Of a stretch of 64,000 nucleotides of DNA, positions 61,796 to 64,000 are shown piece by piece. Below the pieces are notes generated by a model. That model was not told the DNA's origin. It saw only the letters and a list, made by a program, of their open reading frames with translations, and searched no databases. Made by a program: the position numbers and the translations under genes. Within the stretch, counting starts at the first letter, position 1. The number at the start of each line of letters is the position of its first letter. The stretch is from Oscillibacter ruminantium GH1 (GTDB taxonomy: Bacteria; Bacillota; Clostridia; Oscillospirales; Oscillospiraceae): the NCBI RefSeq assembly GCF_000307265.1, contig NZ_DF158899.1, forward strand, positions 223,952 through 287,951, in the 5' to 3' direction.

Positions 61796-62225
61796 CAGCC
61801 TTGATTGGAAAGAAATCCCCGCATCGGAAATTACCCAACGGGTCACCTCCAAGGTGCAGCCCGGATCTATTGTTTTGTTCCACAACGCGGCCAAGCACAC
61901 GCCGGAGGCCCTGCCGGGAATTCTTGAATGCCTGATCGGGCAAGGCTATTCCATCATCCCCATTTCTCAACTAATTGTCAATGGAACCTGTAAACAGGAT
62001 TACACCATTGATCACACCGGGCGGCAGAAAGCGATTGCATCCCCGGAAAAGTCCACAGGAAACGCCGCAGGAAGCACCACGCCATCTGCCACGAAAAGCA
62101 CCGCCCCATCTGCCGCGAAAAGCACCGCCCCATCTGCCGCGAAAAGCACCGCCCCATCTGCCGCGAAAAGCACCGCCCCATCTGCTGGGGGAAATACCGC
62201 GCTGTCGACTGTGGAAATGGACTAA
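61796..62225 (+). CDS. pdaB: pdaB-like polysaccharide deacetylase, piece 3 (C-terminus)
   Basis: Read in the frame set by GTT GAC at 61791 it gives SLDWKEIPASEITQRVTSKV, then PGSIVLFHNAAKHTPEALPG (motif 5 His) and GYSIIPISQLI, the normal end of the PdaB catalytic domain. A Ser/Thr/Pro/Ala-rich tail of about 90 residues with KSTAPSAA repeats follows; Bacillus PdaB ends near ISQLI, so the tail is extra. The piece has no ribosome site at a suitable start and would not be expressed alone. Confidence 0.88.
62093..62188. repeat. Four 24-bp tandem repeats in the deacetylase tail
   Basis: Four units of GAAAAGCACCGCCCCATCTG plus four bases, near identical, encoding KSTAPSAA. A degenerate unit precedes them at 62071-62092. 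The copy number may vary between strains. Confidence 0.92.
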
Positions 62226-62291
62226 GGCAAAGCCGCAAGGCATTCTTTGTGCGGTATTGCCCTAGGAATCTCCGCAGCCTCGATAACTTAG

Positions 62292-62331
62292 AAAAGAGTT
62301 CCAAACGCCTTTGGCGTTTGGAACTCTTTTT
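62292..62331. terminator. Bidirectional terminator after pdaB
   Basis: AAAAGAGTTCCAAACGCC / GGCGTTTGGAACTCTTTT with a TTT loop. It separates pdaB from the convergent gene. Confidence 0.93.
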
Positions 62332-62417
62332 GATATGATTTCTTTTCCCACGCTGTGTAAGCCAGTCAGAAAGCATTTTCCTTGCCGAACCGTCAGCATT
62401 TCCCCACAGACGGGACC

Positions 62418-64000
62418 TTATTCCAGCCCCAGAGGGATAATTTTGCAGTAATCCTCCACGCTGCCGCCTGCGGCAAAGCATTCCAGAATCTGTTTCCCCA
62501 CCGGATGCAGCTCCGCCGTGTTGTAGACCTGCAGCTCCTTTGCAAAGAAGTCGGTCAAAATCTTCGCGCCGACCTCATAGCCCTCTTTGCCCAAAAGCTC
62601 CTGCAGTTCGGGGCGAAGGAACTTGGGCGGAATGTGCTGGCCATCCACCTTCATGTCCTTCAGGCAATAGCCCAAAATCGGGCAGAGCGCCGGAGTCAAA
62701 CGGTCCATACGCATGTTCACGCCGCCGCGCCGGGCCAGATATTCCCGGGAAATCCACTCCGGTGCAAAGCCCACCTGATAGATACCAATATTTTGGTTGG
62801 GAATCAGCACGTAGCGGGTGGATGTACAGCTCAAAACCTGCTCCATCAGCAGATTTGCCTGCTTGACCCGCAGTCCCGTGGCAAAGGGCCAATAGGACCC
62901 CACACCCTCCGCCGCCAGCGGGGAATCGCCGCTGATGGAGGGGTTGTTGTATCCTCTCGGAGCCACCAGCCGCCACAGCCACGCCAGAGCCGGAGGCAGA
63001 ATGTGCAGCAGTCCCACAATGCCGTAACTGGGGCGCTGCGCTGTGGACGGCGGCATCCGCACGCCAAAGCTCCGCACGTCCACTTCCACGGGCTGGGTGA
63101 CGATATTATCCACCATCCGGCGGGGAATAATGACCCGGGGATTGGAGCAGGTTTTACCGGTGGAGTCCAGCGTGTGCTCCCAGAGGAGGCAGGTGGCGTC
63201 GGGCACGCCGTCCAGATTGAAGAAGATCAGCGGTTCCTTAGTATGGATGGTGATGCGCTCATACAGCGGGTCGCAGCCATATTCCGTGATACCGTCCACC
63301 CGAACAAACCAGCCGTCCTCTCCGTCCGCCACGGCCAGCTTGCCGTTGCCGGGCTGAAGATCGGGGTGGCAGATGGCCATGTCGTCCGTCACCGGCTGAA
63401 TGGTGCAGGTATCGCTCATGCTGATATAGTGGTGTGTGCCGCTGATCGTGTTCACGCCCACCAGCACCCGTCCGTCAGACTCCCGGCGAACATCCTGCAA
63501 CAGCTCGCTCTTTCCGCCGCCGGACGCCCCCTCGTGCATCATCACCATCTCGTTTTCATAGGGGGTAATGATGCGGGCTGCGGAGGCGTGAGCCGTGACC
63601 CAGCCCTCCTGCTCGCCGATGTCCAGCAGGACGCTGTAAACGCCCTTTTTGGCAGAGGGGCCGGGATAGAGGTTGTAAGAGAAAATCTCATGGAGGTCGT
63701 GGCTCCGATTGTGAACCACCACCTGCTTGCCGTTAAAAACGGTGTGCCGGAAGGGCGGCGCCACGTAAATGATGGCCCGGGGTGTGAACTTCTTCATCTC
63801 CCGGACGTTGACGAACGCCTGCAGCTGGGACATGGCAAAAGCGAAAAACGCCGCGTTTCGGGGGCATACCAGCGCCGCCTCATAACCGTGGTCATATCCA
63901 CCGGCCTTGAAGGGCACCAGAATCAGCTCCTGCGTAGAAAGCCAGTGGAACGTCTCTTTTCGCACATCGTCGAAAGAATTCCCGTAAACGTCTTTGAATT
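62418..64000 (-). CDS. DUF4914-type P-loop protein (5' end outside window)
   Basis: The frame is open past the right edge (527 residues visible), so the GTG near 63965 is probably internal. MMHEGASGGGKSELLQDVRR is a kinase-type P-loop as in PEP carboxykinase and HPr kinase, followed by DDMAICHPDL and LIFFNLDGVPDATCLLWEH. I read it as a DUF4914-type protein. The substrate is unknown; a sugar or organic-acid kinase-like role is possible. It faces pdaB across a terminator. Confidence 0.75.
   Translation of the reverse strand, partial: FKDVYGNSFDDVRKETFHWLSTQELILVPFKAGGYDHGYEAALVCPRNAAFFAFAMSQLQAFVNVREMKKFTPRAIIYVAPPFRHTVFNGKQVVVHNRSHDLHEIFSYNLYPGPSAKKGVYSVLLDIGEQEGWVTAHASAARIITPYENEMVMMHEGASGGGKSELLQDVRRESDGRVLVGVNTISGTHHYISMSDTCTIQPVTDDMAICHPDLQPGNGKLAVADGEDGWFVRVDGITEYGCDPLYERITIHTKEPLIFFNLDGVPDATCLLWEHTLDSTGKTCSNPRVIIPRRMVDNIVTQPVEVDVRSFGVRMPPSTAQRPSYGIVGLLHILPPALAWLWRLVAPRGYNNPSISGDSPLAAEGVGSYWPFATGLRVKQANLLMEQVLSCTSTRYVLIPNQNIGIYQVGFAPEWISREYLARRGGVNMRMDRLTPALCPILGYCLKDMKVDGQHIPPKFLRPELQELLGKEGYEVGAKILTDFFAKELQVYNTAELHPVGKQILECFAAGGSVEDYCKIIPLGLE

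Noticed and set aside
38363-62225. Dead pseudogene broken by random insertions
   Set aside because: All three pieces keep their frame, both junctions rejoin in phase at repeated cores and all motifs are intact; decay would be expected to add stops. Not fully excluded without expression data.
1-64000. CRISPR arrays, rRNA or tRNA genes
   Set aside because: I saw no regularly spaced repeats with unique spacers. The repeats at 3641-3935 and 62093-62188 are iterons and a coding tandem repeat. No rRNA or tRNA folds were noticed apart from the tRNA-like part of tmRNA.

Overview
The window looks like a chromosomal segment of a spore-forming, GC-rich clostridium of the Oscillospiraceae type (Oscillibacter/Flavonifractor-like). 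This is inferred from gene content, not from a search. The signs are strong AGGAGG ribosome sites, a WalRK-YycHI-WalJ cluster, a dnaG-rpoD pair, a PdaB-type sporulation deacetylase, and ETF-linked acyl-CoA metabolism next to urocanate hydratase.

Positions 1-15130 are the right end of a prophage whose left end lies outside the window. A leftward operon carries small phage genes, a VRR-NUC nuclease, a frameshifted SF2 helicase, an iteron-rich candidate origin, a DUF927 primase-helicase, a CHC2 primase fragment, SSB, a RecE-like nuclease and an SMC-like ATPase. A divergent operator region separates it from a rightward lysogeny block (XRE repressor, ImmA/IrrE peptidase, Mrr-type nuclease, integrase). 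The integrase ends just before the 3' end of ssrA (tmRNA, minus strand, tag ANYKLNNNNTVAYAA), so the phage sits at the tmRNA gene.

Positions 15131-38145 are housekeeping: tmRNA, an SDR, a cyclophilin, SmpB (no normal start codon), a NUDIX enzyme, the walR-walK-yycH-yycI-murA-walJ-rlmH cluster, a phosphoglucomutase, rpoD, dnaG, a phosphopantetheinyl transferase, a ProX-type deacylase, murC, a CCA-adding enzyme and an SH3/NlpC-P60 cell-wall hydrolase.

The notable system is at 38363-62225. One gene for a PdaB-like polysaccharide deacetylase (sporulation, CE4 family) is cut into three pieces by two DNA elements. Piece 1 (38363-38547) ends in catalytic motif 1, piece 2 (54171-54513) runs from motif 1 to motif 4, and piece 3 (61791-62225) resumes inside motif 4. 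Joining at the shared cores CCTGGGG and GTTGA restores an uninterrupted 316-residue protein. Each element carries a large serine recombinase near its right end, preceded by a very small gene. pdaB and both recombinase operons have sigma-E-like promoters. I infer two tandem skin-like intervening elements that could be excised in the mother cell during sporulation.

Element 1 (about 15.6 kb) carries hutU, etfA, etfB, two acyl-CoA dehydrogenases, a CaiB-type CoA-transferase, a YjiH-type membrane protein and a large BTAD/ATPase regulator. Together these suggest use of urocanate or imidazolepropionate. Element 2 (about 7.3 kb) carries an HD-GYP c-di-GMP phosphodiesterase, a chemoreceptor and an alanine:cation symporter. 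The window ends inside a DUF4914-type P-loop gene.
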